A stretch of 64,000 nucleotides of DNA from Tomocerus qinae (lineage: Eukaryota; Arthropoda; Collembola; Entomobryomorpha; Tomoceridae): positions 30,628,001 through 30,692,000 of the forward strand of contig CM034546.1 of NCBI GenBank assembly GCA_020055645.1, given 5' to 3'. Below, piece after piece: positions 47,574 through 59,268 of the stretch. The notes under the pieces were generated by a model. The model was not told the DNA's origin. It saw only the letters and a program-made list of their open reading frames with translations, and did not search any database. How positions within the stretch are numbered: the first letter of the stretch is position 1; the number at the start of each line of letters is the position of its first letter. Both the position numbers and the translations under genes were made by a program.

Positions 47574-49205
47574 CTATTGAAGCACTCCTATTACAATATC
47601 TGTGACACATTGATAAATAACAATGACTAAAATAAATACAAAGACACCGGCTAATATGGTAATCTCAATTGTATAAATATGCATATTTTCAGGCACGGGA
47701 AATTTTTCAAAACAAATTTTTCTTATCCAATTTAGAATACCAGCATCAGTCAGAACAGTAAAAACAGCAGGGGGAGATCGTTGACACTCAAAGTTGTAGG
47801 ATAGAATTCCGCACAATACATTTGCAGTTCCATTCCAACAAAAGGCACCACCTCCACTATCAGCCGCACAAACAGATGCGTTTTGAAAATGACTCAGTCC
47901 ACACAAAGCCACTTCAAATGATTTATTTCCTTCAGTGACATCTGTATATTCCTCGTGGCAAGTATTTTTGTCAATTATTTCTAGAGTAATAGTTAGCAGG
48001 ACATCCGCATAAACATATTCTCCACCGTTTGAAGTAGTAGTACTTCCCCATCCAGCAAATGTCATGTTTCCTTAATTTCCAAAAGCAAATTAAGACAAGC
48101 TGTATAGTGGCAAAATTATTAAATATAGAATGAAGGGTAAGTAAAATATTTTACAACACTGAGGGCATGAAAAATCAAAACTTACACTCTTATTGTAAAT
48201 TGACACTTGTGATTTAAATGATTAAAATTAAAGTACGGAAAAGTAAATTTATAATAAAATAATCTTATCTCTCAATAATAAATGTTTTGATAATACAGTG
48301 CTATAATAAAGCTTGTTATGAAGATTACAATTTATCATATATGATAATAGATTACAGCATTACAAAGTAACCACGTGTTGGTCTTACATATCATGCGTTT
48401 ACACTATTATATTGCCGGTGGTGGTGGGGGAATAGCACAGGGTTTGGCTTAACTATAATGCATATGAATCATATTGGAGTCATGTGAGTATGAGTAATTA
48501 ATTGAGGCGTAAATTATTGTTATATGAATGAAGTATAAAATACTTGATAAGTTCATACTATTAGTTAAAGCCACTAAACCCAACAAACAGAATTTACAAA
48601 AGTGGGAAATGTTTATATTGGACAAAAAATGAACTAACCTTCTGTAATGACATTTCCGAAATGTAAGAAAACAGAACTGATTGCCTCTGTAAATCGCAGT
48701 AGTTTAGTTAATTGCAGGAGAACTAAATCGTAGGTTATTGATTCCCTGCAATACATCAAAAAATAAATAATTAATTTCATGTTACTAATTACCAACTGAA
48801 CTAACTTAACATGTAAAAATTTTCTTAAAAAATTTAGAGAAGAAAAACATGTTTTAGTCTTTCTTACCCAATATCCATACGAGGATGATAAATTATATCT
48901 TTGATTCGTCTAATTTGTTTACTCGTGTCGTTTGTAAAACGATCATAGTCCCCAGCAACTACTTGAAGTTTATCCAAAGAGATGTTATGTATGCAGTGAG
49001 CTGCAGTGAGAATCCATTCTTCAGATATGATAACACCAGAACAGTGAGTATTATAAATGTATCGGTCTTCTGTTCTAATAATTCTCACAGTAGATGTAAA
49101 GGAATTTTTGGGTGCAGGTTCTCCATTAATTACTCCTTCACAATTGCACAAAAGCCCTACAAATACCTGAGCTCCGATAAAAATCAATGAATTCTTTCGT
49201 ACCAT
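47574..49205 (-). CDS. membrane-anchored S1 serine protease 3
   Basis: Exons read leftwards: 49205-48868, 48745-48639, 48070-47574; 313 residues. The ATG at 49205 aligns with the paralogues and opens a signal peptide (MVRKNSLIFIGAQVFVGLLC); 15 more in-frame codons exist upstream. The mature start VINGEPAP follows NCEG directly. The triad is His70 (LTAAHC), Asp119 (YDLVLL) and Ser220 (VCAADSGGGAF). Residue 193 is Ala, as in protease 2. A hydrophobic segment near residues 281-303 (TIEITILAGVFVFILVIVIY) predicts a C-terminal membrane anchor with a short tail. It lies between CRAL-TRIO genes 1 and 2, about 24 kb from the other two proteases, which suggests that blocks containing both families were shuffled together. 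Confidence 0.9.
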
Positions 49206-49851
49206 GGTGAATGATTTTAATGGAATGGCAACACACATTGAATAATACAAACAGAAAAAGGATTTGAAAGAACTTCAAATCCCTCACAGAATGACCATTC
49301 CCTTGGTCATGACATTGCTTCTGCAATTTAATTGCATTTTAATTCAGCAACCTGTAGTTATCTTTATATCCTTTATCACTTTATCACATTATCACTTGTG
49401 CCGACCTTGATTATATCCTAAGTGTTATGTTATTATGTTCCGGTGGCATAATAATTTGTTAATGATTAACAAATGCAAATCGCAATGAATGGTATCGAAG
49501 TCATGATGCATATGATATTATCTCATCGTTGACATCCTTCTATTTAGTATTTACTGTTATTTCTTATCCACTCTGTGTTACCATCATCATATTGAAATCA
49601 CAGACTCTATTGTTAGTTACCTTCAATCAGTATGCATCAATACTTAACACTAATGCAATAATAATTACTTGATCACATTAAATGTATCAGTTGTTTCTAA
49701 GGAATACATTTGTAATGAGAATTTTTTGACTAAAATACATAAAATCAATACACAAAGGTGGTGTTAACATTGAAACAGTTTTCGCTTGATGAAATTTAAT
49801 AATCATAACTAGATTTTGAAAAAATTGTAGACAAAATCATTTCAAACTCTA
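49206..49851. other. spacer between serine protease 3 and CRAL-TRIO gene 2
   Basis: The first 120 bases resemble the 5' regions of the other serine protease genes. The rest is AT-rich text with no gene recognised; the final 100 bases are the 3' flank of CRAL-TRIO gene 2. Confidence 0.5.
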
Positions 49852-52735
49852 CTAGTCATCAAATAACTTGAACGATAGTTGTTCAGGATCAATTAGTTTA
49901 TAAACGAAGTCCTTCGCCTTTTCTGTTTCATTATCGTTGAAAATTTTGAATTGTGATAAGGTTTGTCCTAAATATGGTGTCAAAATGTTAACAAGCGTGG
50001 CTAGATCCTTATTGGCTGAAAAGAATAAAATCTAAATGGTGAAATCGTAAATACTCATTTTATTTTGTAAGACGTTTCACTTACCATTCACAAAAATTAC
50101 AGACTTGAAGAGGTTTGGGTAGTAGTTTTCCAAAACTGTCACAAAACGCACTTCTGCACTGAGAGCTAAACAAACATGACATTTTAACTAAACCGAACTT
50201 AAAAACTCAAAAATCGATTTACAGAATAATTTACCATTAGCTTCTGCGAAATTTTTGGTAGTCAAGAAATTTTCATCGATTAGAAATATTGCAGCCTCAT
50301 TGCATTTATTCAATATCATTTTGTTAGCCAACCGAGTTTTTTCGAGCATTTGTGTAGTATAGATATCAAAAGATTTCAGAGCATCTCTGACAAATTCTTT
50401 TGATTCCATGTAATCTGCGATTAGCCATCTTCCACCAGGACATTCAAGAACTAGAGTTAAATATTATAGCTTTGACAAAAAACTCACCATTAAGGGAAAC
50501 CACATTAACGGAATTGATTACCTGGACAACCATTTCTATCCACAGCGGACACTGAGAAGGGAAATAGTTTTAATAATTCTGGATCTGTCTCTGTTGTACC
50601 TAACTCGGGAATGCTATTGGAAACTCGCCACGTGAGAAGCTTTGGAAAAATGGAATAATAATAATTTAAAAGATCATCATTTACTTTTCATCCACCACAA
50701 TCTTATAACAAAAATATTATTTTCCAAGCAAATTGAATATTTGTAAATCTGACAAAAGTTGTGGAAAAAATTCGATTCTATAATAGGTTTCTGAAACTGA
50801 TATTTAAAAATAAGTTTTCATGAGAACTTTCGGAGGGTTGGCGGTTTCGAAATCGAATATAAATATCTTGTCATGAAATCATGGAAATCAGTAAGCTCAG
50901 GGAAAGATTTACTATTAAAGGTGAAAAGTAAAATTTATAACGTATACTTTGCTTAGGCCTAGAGAAAGTAAAGTTTTAAGAAAATAAAGTATTTTAAATT
51001 ATGAAATGAGACCGGCAGGGTTACCAGATTTTCTTCAGCCAATTTAAGTATCCTAAACAACAAAAGCCATTTATCAACCCGCACCCTTCTGGCACGTCTT
51101 AGTAAATTCTTTCAAATGTCATACAACCGCATTTGGCGCTATCATAAAAAATTTACGGTTCAAAAATAACGTAAATAATGTATGTTGAAATTAATATTCT
51201 CGCATATTATTACAGAGATAAGTAAGAATATCATAAAAATGTAAATTTGTAAAATTTTGAAATTCAACTTTAAAATTTATCAATAATGATTTGACGAATT
51301 TTGGTGTAATTTAGCTTAACGGTTAAGTGACATAGTTGAGGAAAAGAAGTTTGCTTTTATGCTCCACTGATTAAGGATTAATGGGTTTCCAATTGAAATT
51401 GACAGAGATTTTTGACAACTAAACTGAATCGATCAACAAAGATTATTGAAATTCGCCCGAAGCGCGAGAAAATTTCGACATTTTAACTTATTTAAACGCT
51501 AACAAATTGTGTTCTAATACTTAAGGATGACATTATTCCATTTTTACCGATTTTAGCTGATTTAAGTATATTTAAGTATAATCTAAGTATTTTAAAATAC
51601 TTACAAGTATTTTAAGTAAAGGGTCTAATTTAAGTATTATACTTGCCATTTAAGTATACCTGGTAACCTTGAATGAGAGCTTCTGACACAACGAGAAATC
51701 AAAAATGCTTACCCTTTTAAGAGATTTGATTGCAGCCGGTACATTCCAATTGTTTCCTTTGAGTAATTATATTTTCAATCATAGCATTTTAAAGTGTAAA
51801 CATAATATAAGTAAGTATGCAAAACAACTGTATCAAAATACAAATCCTAATAGCTTACTCGAAAGCAACCCAAAGACAAAATTAGGGGACCTAAAGTAAT
51901 CGTCGGTTAGAAGTTCGCTGTTCACCAACTGAAACTATTTACATCAAATAGAATATCAGATGGAAACATTAAAACGACTGAAATGGAATTACGATTTTAA
52001 CATTTCAGAAATTATTTATGCAAAACGCAAATAATATACCTGTTTTATAAGTTCCAATTGATTTTTGCTGATGGTAGAAAGTATTTTCCTTTCTTCAATC
52101 TTCCTCAAATTTGTGTCATTATTTATTGGAACCTATTTCATGATTAATTATGACAGTTAATAGTAAATCAATTTTTCTAAATTTTCTATTTGCTTAACGG
52201 TAATTGTTACCATAGTGCATGAGTTAGATTGGTATTTTGTTCAGTAGCTTTTAGACACTATTGGTAAATGAAAGTGATAGAAAATAGACAATAGCTAAAA
52301 GAGATTAGCAAACTAATATTTATTTATTAATTATATAAATATTACCTGTTTTAAAAGTTTGCTTTGGGTTTCGTTGAAATTTGGAAGAGTTGCATATTCC
52401 TGTTCCTGGGTTACTGTGACTGGGATATTGACTATTAAATTTTAAAAACATTTTTAATTAAACTTCGTAATGTGAAACACAAAATAAATACTATATATTA
52501 AGAAAATGTCATCAGTAATTTGAAATAATGGTTATATAGCCCGTCAACTAAGTACAGAATAACTAAATTGAATGTTAAAATTGTGTGTTTTATGAAATTC
52601 AATGTGCAGTGAATTACAAACTAATGGAAATCATTCTTGAAAATATATTAATTTCTTACTTGTTTCATTGACGGAAACGCCTTGTACGGAACATGGCAAA
52701 CATCCCACAATAGCGATAATAAAAGAAAATAACAT
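49852..52735 (-). CDS. secreted CRAL-TRIO (Sec14-like) protein 2
   Basis: Nine exons read leftwards: 52735-52660, 52431-52346, 52132-52040, 51934-51859, 51756-51713, 50639-50522, 50450-50235, 50165-50085, 50015-49852; 317 residues with the same phases as paralogue 1. The signal peptide (MLFSFIIAIVGCLPCSVQG) is followed by a variable linker, the N-terminal helical module (NNWNVPAAIKSLKR, then LLTWR) and the lipid-binding domain with AAIFLIDENFLTTKNFAEAN, YYPNLFKSVIFVN, ILTPYLGQTLSQFKIF and DPEQLSFKLFDD. Intron 5 is enlarged by a hAT-like insertion (51005-51679). It is most similar to paralogue 3. It probably carries a hydrophobic ligand outside the cell or in the secretory pathway; the ligand cannot be inferred. 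Confidence 0.85.
51005..51679. mobile_element. non-autonomous hAT-like element in intron 5 of CRAL-TRIO gene 2
   Basis: The ends CAGGGTTACCAG at 51016 and CTGGTAACCTTG ending at 51671 are inverted with one mismatch. Flanks AATGAGAC (51005-51012) and AATGAGAG (51672-51679) match at 7 of 8 bases, as expected for an aged 8-bp duplication, with three extra bases at the left end. The right sub-terminal region is full of TTTAAGTA/TACTTAAA words. It has no coding capacity, and the host gene remains in frame because the element is intronic. Confidence 0.75.
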
Positions 52736-53580
52736 ATTGCTAGAATAATTATTTAATTGAATATTAATCATTACAAATAAAGTAACTTTGTGGTTTATAA
52801 CTTCAGTCAATGTACCATCAGATGATACAATGAACTTGTTCTTAGTCGTTCTCTTGAAGGACAAATATTGTAGTTTTAGTTTTAGTAACAAAGAAATGCA
52901 TGCTTTATTTGGATGCTTGAGATATCTAATATAATGAACATTAAGTGAACTGACATAGAACCTATACATAAGTTTGCTTTTGCTTACGTACTCATCCTTT
53001 TTTTATCCCTAAACCAGTTTTGTAATCATCATATTCCGTTCCTGTACTTTGGGATTTTCTCCCAAAAGATATTCATTGCTTTTGAGGGTGTCGGATGTTT
53101 TAGAGCCAGTATAAAGCTGTCTGTGTCTACTCAACTTCTCACTGATGAATTATTCTATTTTTTTCTAATGCACTGATAGTTTCATTATTTGGTATCTTCC
53201 AAAAGTATTAAAGTCGATACTAATAAATGATGGTTCATTTTTGTGTAAAAAATAAATTTTCTATAATTAACGAACACAAAATTTTAGGGTAAATGTGGTT
53301 TTTGATTTTGAAAACTTTCAGTCATTGAAGTTCATGAAAATCTCATTTTTTCCACCTAATATAGTCCTTCTAAAGAGTACATGTTACAAGTATTCGTTGA
53401 GTGATTGTGTTTTAAAGAATAAATTTTCACAAATTCCTAACTTGGAACTGTGGAAGTTTATTGAAACTAAGTCAACAATAATTAATAAATCAAAGATGAA
53501 AGATTGGAAGAATAAGTGGTTAACAATTAAATTATCAATGTTTCTAAAACAACCGTTTGTAGTTAAAATTAAATCCAACA
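52736..53580. other. spacer between CRAL-TRIO genes 2 and 3
   Basis: This is the 5' flank of gene 2 and the 3' flank of gene 3. Words such as cttgaaggacaa recur before the other CRAL-TRIO genes, which fits a shared promoter region. No other gene is seen. Confidence 0.5.
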
Positions 53581-55885
53581 CTAGACATTAAGATACTTGT
53601 ATGTCAGTTGCTCAGGATCGATTAGATTGTACATAAAGTCTTTAGCCTGTTCCGTTTCATTATTATTGAAAACTTTGATTTGTAATACAGTTTGGCTTAT
53701 ATAAGGTGTCAAAATGGTAATTAAGTTGGCCCAGTCTGGATTAGCTGAAAAAATAAAGATATAAATTTTGAAACGGAGCATAATTATTATTTTGAATTTT
53801 TGTTTAAAATGAATTAATCGCATACCATTAAAAAAAATGACAGTTTTGAATAGGTTTGGATAGTAGTTTTCGATAATAGTCGACGTACGCACTATTGCAC
53901 TGAGAGCTGAACAAAACGTTAAAATTTTTATGACAGTTCTCCGAAAAAACAGAAATATTTTATTTTAATAATATACCGTTGGCTTCTGCGTAATTTCTCG
54001 TGGTGAATCCAGTGATATCCATCAGAAATATTACAGCTTCATTACAAGTAGACATCATCTTTTGGCTGGCTAAACGAATTTTTTCGAGTGCTTGCGTCGT
54101 ATAGACATCATACGATTTCAGAGCATCTCTGACAAATTCCTTAGAGTCCATATAGTCAGCAAGAAACCATTTTCCAGCAGGGCATTCAAGAACTATGATC
54201 AAATATATTTTGCCATTAATTACTATTAATTAGGCATTGACTAAGGGATTATTATCCACACGCGATTACCTGGACATCCTTTTCTATCTACTGCAGCCAC
54301 TGAGTAAGGAAATATTTTCGATAATTCCGGATCCGCCTCGGTTGTACCTAACTCAGGAATATTATTTGATTTTCGCCACTTAAGAAACTATACAAAAAAA
54401 CAAAAATTATCATTTTCCAACTCACGCAAATGTTTCACCTGTAAGAGTCAAAGCATCTACAGATGAATATTAGTTAGTTATTAGTTAGTCCTCCATTACA
54501 AGTTGGAAAATTATTTATCATTTGCAAATCTGATAAAATAGGTTGAAATATATTGCTGATTTAATTCCAAACAATATTAGACCAACTATTCCTCCGAAAT
54601 CAAGTTTTTGGTAAATTTACATGTTTACAAATTGATTTTAATCAGTTGACGATTTCCTATTTGGATGACCTTGTTTTCAGTATAATCGAGAAAAATTTTG
54701 TATCGGGAAACAAAAAAATACTCCATTTTTGCAAAAAAGGAAATTGGGAAAATTTGTACATCAGAAAAGTGAAAAGACGAAAAAATCCTCCTTGTTCTCT
54801 GGTAGACAAATGTCTATAGCAAAATCTTTGGACTATGGACTGGGAGATACATTCATAATTCATATATAAGTTTTACTATAGGATGTATAATGTCACGAAA
54901 ATAAAATATTCATAATACATAATATGGTGGTGAGAAAATGGGTTCTTTTGATACAGTTTAAGAGAAGTCAATGTAACTTACCCTTTTAAAATATTTGACT
55001 GTAGCGGGAATATTCCAATTATTTCCTTTGAGTATTTAAATATTAAGTTAGAAATGGTTTTCTTTTCTCAATTTGATTGTAAATAAATGTAATTATGGAC
55101 ATACAAAAATCAAGTGCTTACTTGAAAGCAACCCAAAGACAAAATTAGCAGATCGAAAATATTCGTTGCTAAGAAGTTCATTGTTAGCCAGTTGAAACTA
55201 TTTATACAAAATACAAATTGTGCATCAAATGGTTGTTCGAAGTCGTTGATTGATATGATGGAATTACAATGTTACTTCAAAAACTACTATTTAGTCTGAT
55301 ATACCTGTTTTACAAGGTCCTTTTGATTTTCGTTGATGGTAGAAAGTATTATTTCATCCTGAGTTTTCAATTCCGTTTCTGTGTCATTATTTAATGGTGC
55401 CTATTTTATAATTATGGTGTTTTATTATTAAGTAATTTAGAAATTTGTAAGTGTAAGTATAAATATTAGTACCTGTGTTACAAGTTCGATTTCTGCTTCG
55501 TTGAAATTAAGGATGGTTGTCGTTGGGTATTGCTCGTCCTGGATTTCTTTGCTATTGGCTGTTAAATTTAAATCCCATCAATGAAAGTGTAACAAGTGTC
55601 ACAAACAATGTAAATTAAAATAAAAGACATAAAATTGAAACGGAAAATATCGACTGTAATTTGCAATATTATATAGTTGTAATTATTGCCTGTCAAGGAA
55701 ATGTTAACTAAATTTGATTAATGTCAACAAAACAAAATTTAATTATTGACGCAATCCAAAGTATTGAATTACAAATAGAATGAAAATGGTTGAATTGGTT
55801 TCTTACATGTTTGATCGACAGAAGCCCCTTGTACGGCAATTACAGCCAAAAATCCTACAATAACGATGTAAAAGGAAATCGACAT
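53581..55885 (-). CDS. secreted CRAL-TRIO (Sec14-like) protein 3
   Basis: Nine exons read leftwards: 55885-55807, 55558-55473, 55400-55305, 55197-55122, 55025-54982, 54387-54270, 54192-53977, 53906-53826, 53744-53581; 319 residues. A signal peptide (MSISFYIVIVGFLAVIAVQG), linker, N-terminal module (NNWNIPATVKYFKR, then FLKWR) and lipid-binding domain (AVIFLMDITGFTTRNYAEAN; YYPNLFKTVIFFN; DPEQLTYKYLNV) are present. The 'DITGFTTRNY' stretch is the closest of the four to the canonical CRAL-TRIO 'D..G.....' strand. All donors are gtaagt/gtatat-like. The C-terminus ends LNV rather than FDD as in the others. It appears intact. Confidence 0.86.
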
Positions 55886-57573
55886 TTTGCTGGATTAACT
55901 ATTTGATAAAATATTTATTACACATTAAATAATTCACTGTGTTTCTCAATTACAAGTTACAATCAACTTCACCTTGACACCAAACAAAGAACTCTGTGGA
56001 TTACACTTGAAGGACAAATGAGTTTTCAATTGCATTGCAATCCTAGGCCATGGTTACTGTTCTACTGTTCAAGGTAATATTATAAATTGGTATATTAATT
56101 TTGCTTACGTATTCTTCATTCTTCTTTCTTTACCTGAAAACCGGTTTCAATTTTTGTTACTTTTTTACATTTATTCACTTTGCATATCGCTTCATTATTT
56201 GTTATAATATTAAAGCCATTACCTACGGTTGATTTGAAAACTATTTCCGTCTTTCAATTTTTATTTTTAAAAAAATGTTTTAAATGATATTCACAAATTA
56301 TGCCCATTAATTTTTAAATACTAGTCTTTAAAAAATAATACTAACCCTGTGCTACTATCCGGAGAAAGAATTGACCAGATATAAGCCTTTCATGGCAATA
56401 AACGAAAAATGGGTGGGTAGATACAATTAACTGCGCCAAATGACAATCGGAATCAGGAGATTATTTATTTACAAGTAGTGTTCCACGTGGTTCACTAACG
56501 TTCCACCACGAATACAGTCATGATTCTAAGAGCCTTAAAAATAATTCTGAAGCCTTAAACCCAATTCATCCGATTTTATCCATTCAATTCAATTCATCCG
56601 AATTCATCCGAATTCATCCGAATTCATCCGAATTCATCCGAATTCATCCGAATTCATCCGAATTCATCCGAATTCATCCGAATTCATCCGAATTCATCCG
56701 AAATCATCCGAATTCATCCGAATTTGAGTAACAAAATAGTTTTATCTCGATCTTTACTTGGGTATTACGAGATATTTAAACCCAAGATAGTTTTCTTGAA
56801 ACGCTGCCCTTGTACATGATGACGATATATGACAAATGAGTGCAATACTTTGAAAATACTGAATATCTGATTGACTTTTTAACTGAAAATTTAACTCATT
56901 TCAATTGCTATGCTCTGGTTGCTGTTGGTAGGAAACATAAGGCGGCTAAAATAATAAGTGTTAACGATGCATTAGTTTTCTTTTGCTCGCATATTCTGCA
57001 TTTTTATCAGAAAATCGGTTTTAATATTTGATAATTTAATGCAGCTTGATTCATTTGCAATTTTCTTCCAAAAGATTTTGATTGCTTGCTATAACGCCAT
57101 AACCTAGATTAGATTACCTACAGTCGAATTGGCATACGGACTGCATGATGAGCCATTTTTATATTTATCCTCCTTCAAATATAGTTTTTGTCTTATTTTG
57201 CTCTTTAAAAGTGTTTGATAGTCATTACGTCTTATACCCTATTATTTTTTATCGGGTAAATTAAAAAATGCTAATTTGTATTTGCACAATTAACGTTTGA
57301 AATAACATTTCTATCTATTGATTTTAAAGCCATTCAAATTTTAAAAGACCAGAAAATGAGTGACTATTTTAAAATAAAATTGAAAGAAAGATTCCTAAAC
57401 ATTTTCAAATCAAAACATAATTTGTAATATAATGAATTATGATCAAAAATTGAACGATTCTTTTTTCACTGGTAATGGAAATTTATTGAAACAGGGTCAA
57501 CCATAACTATAATTGACAGGTGGAGGTAGAAGCGGATAATAATTGGCGTTGGCGACATCTCAACTCTCAATCT
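55886..57573. other. spacer between CRAL-TRIO genes 3 and 4
   Basis: Contains a 10-bp minisatellite (56591-56720). Two stretches near 56200 and 57100 share the words cattacctac and cataacctag with the 42300 region, which suggests repeated 5' flank pieces. 57110-57570 is shared with the 3' flank of gene 1. No gene recognised. Confidence 0.5.
56591..56720. repeat. 10-bp minisatellite (AATTCATCCG)13
   Basis: Thirteen head-to-tail units, twelve perfect and one with a single change (AAATCATCCG at 56701). The homogeneity implies recent expansion by slippage. A degenerate unit precedes it at 56577-56590. Confidence 0.97.
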
Positions 57574-59268
57574 TTAGTCATCGAAATATTTCAATGTTAG
57601 TTGCTCAGGATCGACAAGTTTATAAACAAACTCCTTAGCCCGTTCCTTTTCAGTTTCTTTGAAAAATTTGAAAGTTGAAAAAGTTTGTCCAAAATGTGGA
57701 GTCAAAATGTTAAAAAATGTAACTAGATCTTGATTGCCTGAAAAAATCAAAGTGTAAGTGATGAAATGGTAAATGCCTCCTTATAGTAATAGTTTTTAAT
57801 ATGATTTCAGCTCATACCATTAAGTAAGACGATATTTTTGAAAAGGTTAGGATAGTAAGTCTCCCAAACAGTTGCTCCACGTATCGCCCAACTGAGAGCT
57901 AATTAAATACAAGAAAATTTTTATCTCAGTCTTTACAAAATTCAGAAATATTGTAGTAATATAATATACCGTTGAATTCTGCATAATTTTTTGCGCTCCA
58001 TCCGGCGAAATTGACGACAAGTAAAGCACCCTCATTACATGTGGTTATCTTTTCTTTGACAGCAAGCCTTGTTTTTTCTAACATTTGGAAGAAATAGGTA
58101 TCAAAAGCTTTTATAGCATCTCTGACAAATTCCTTCGAATCCATCCAGTCTGCAATGTACCATTTTCCACCAAACGTTTCAACGACTAAAAATAATTAAT
58201 ATAATAATTATACTTCAGCCCTTAGATATGCAAAATTAAGTAATAATAGATCAATTACCTGGGCACCCATTCCTATCCACAGCAGACAATTGGTAAGCAA
58301 ATAGATCTGACAATTCTGAATTTTTCTCACTTACGCCTAACTGAGCGATGCTATTTGAAATGCGCCATTTAAGAAGCTTTGGAAAAATACAATAAAAATT
58401 ATATTAATTAATATAGCATTCAGGTTTTTGGATGACTATAGGGAACAAATTCACACATTTATCATCTCCCATTTTGATGAAAAAAGTAAAAAAAAACCTT
58501 TTTAAGAGATTTAGTTGTAGCCAGGACATCCCATTTGTTTCCTTTGTGTAATTAAATATTCCGTTAGTTGTCATTTTAATGTTATTCAAAATCTAAACAA
58601 GTGTACAGTATACTTATAATTGCTTACTTGAAAGTAATCCATAAACAAAATTAGCGGAACGAAAATATTCATCGGCAAGAAGTTCACTATTAATCGATTG
58701 GAACTATATAGGCATTAAATAAATTTAAATTCTTGGTACCGTGATATCAAAACCATCTGGTGACATTGTGATTTAAATCTTGGACCTTGACTAATAATCG
58801 TAATCCATACAGAATAGAAATATTGTGTTTGTAATTGTAAATGCATTATATAATTGCATATTTCCCAAGTGAAGAAACTCTTTTTAAATAATTATTTATT
58901 ATCACGATTGAAAAATTAAACAAGACAAAGTTGACCTTTGAATTGTTCATAATTGGTGTGAAAACAGTAAAAATGGAAATCAATCTTTACCTTTGCTACA
59001 ATTTCGTTTAAAGTTTCGTTTAAAGTTGAAAAATTTATAGGTTCTTCCTCATGGGTTATTCTGATATCGTCTGTTAAATTTTAATTGTATTTCTTAAACA
59101 ATTTATTCCAATATTATAAATACTATTTGGTAACATCTTTCATCTTAGGTATTGAGTTTAAATGTAGAAGACGATTTTTAAAATCTTTAAATTCTTACTC
59201 GTTTCACCGACGGAAGCTCCTTGTACCGTCAAGAATCCCATAATAAGGACAGTTAGAAATATCAACAT
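57574..59268 (-). CDS. secreted CRAL-TRIO (Sec14-like) protein 4, lacking exon 3
   Basis: Eight exons read leftwards: 59268-59199, 59070-58991, 58703-58628, 58541-58498, 58376-58259, 58185-57970, 57898-57818, 57737-57574; 282 residues in frame. It is closest to paralogue 1 in the signal peptide (MLIFLTVLIMGFLTVQGAS), exons and both flanks. The exon coding residues 52-83 of paralogue 1 is missing from the genomic sequence between 58704 and 58990. Since that exon begins and ends in phase 0, its loss only shortens the linker. The donor after exon 58541-58498 reads gttttttttt instead of gtgaga/gtaagc, which is weak and could impair splicing. Lipid-domain motifs are GALLVVNFAGWSAKNYAEFN, YYPNLFKNIVLLN and DPEQLTLKYFDD. 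The first Asp of the 'D..G' strand is Asn here. Confidence 0.8.

Noticed and set aside
56591..56720. Regular repeats as a possible CRISPR array
   Set aside because: Units are contiguous with no spacers and the genome is eukaryotic.
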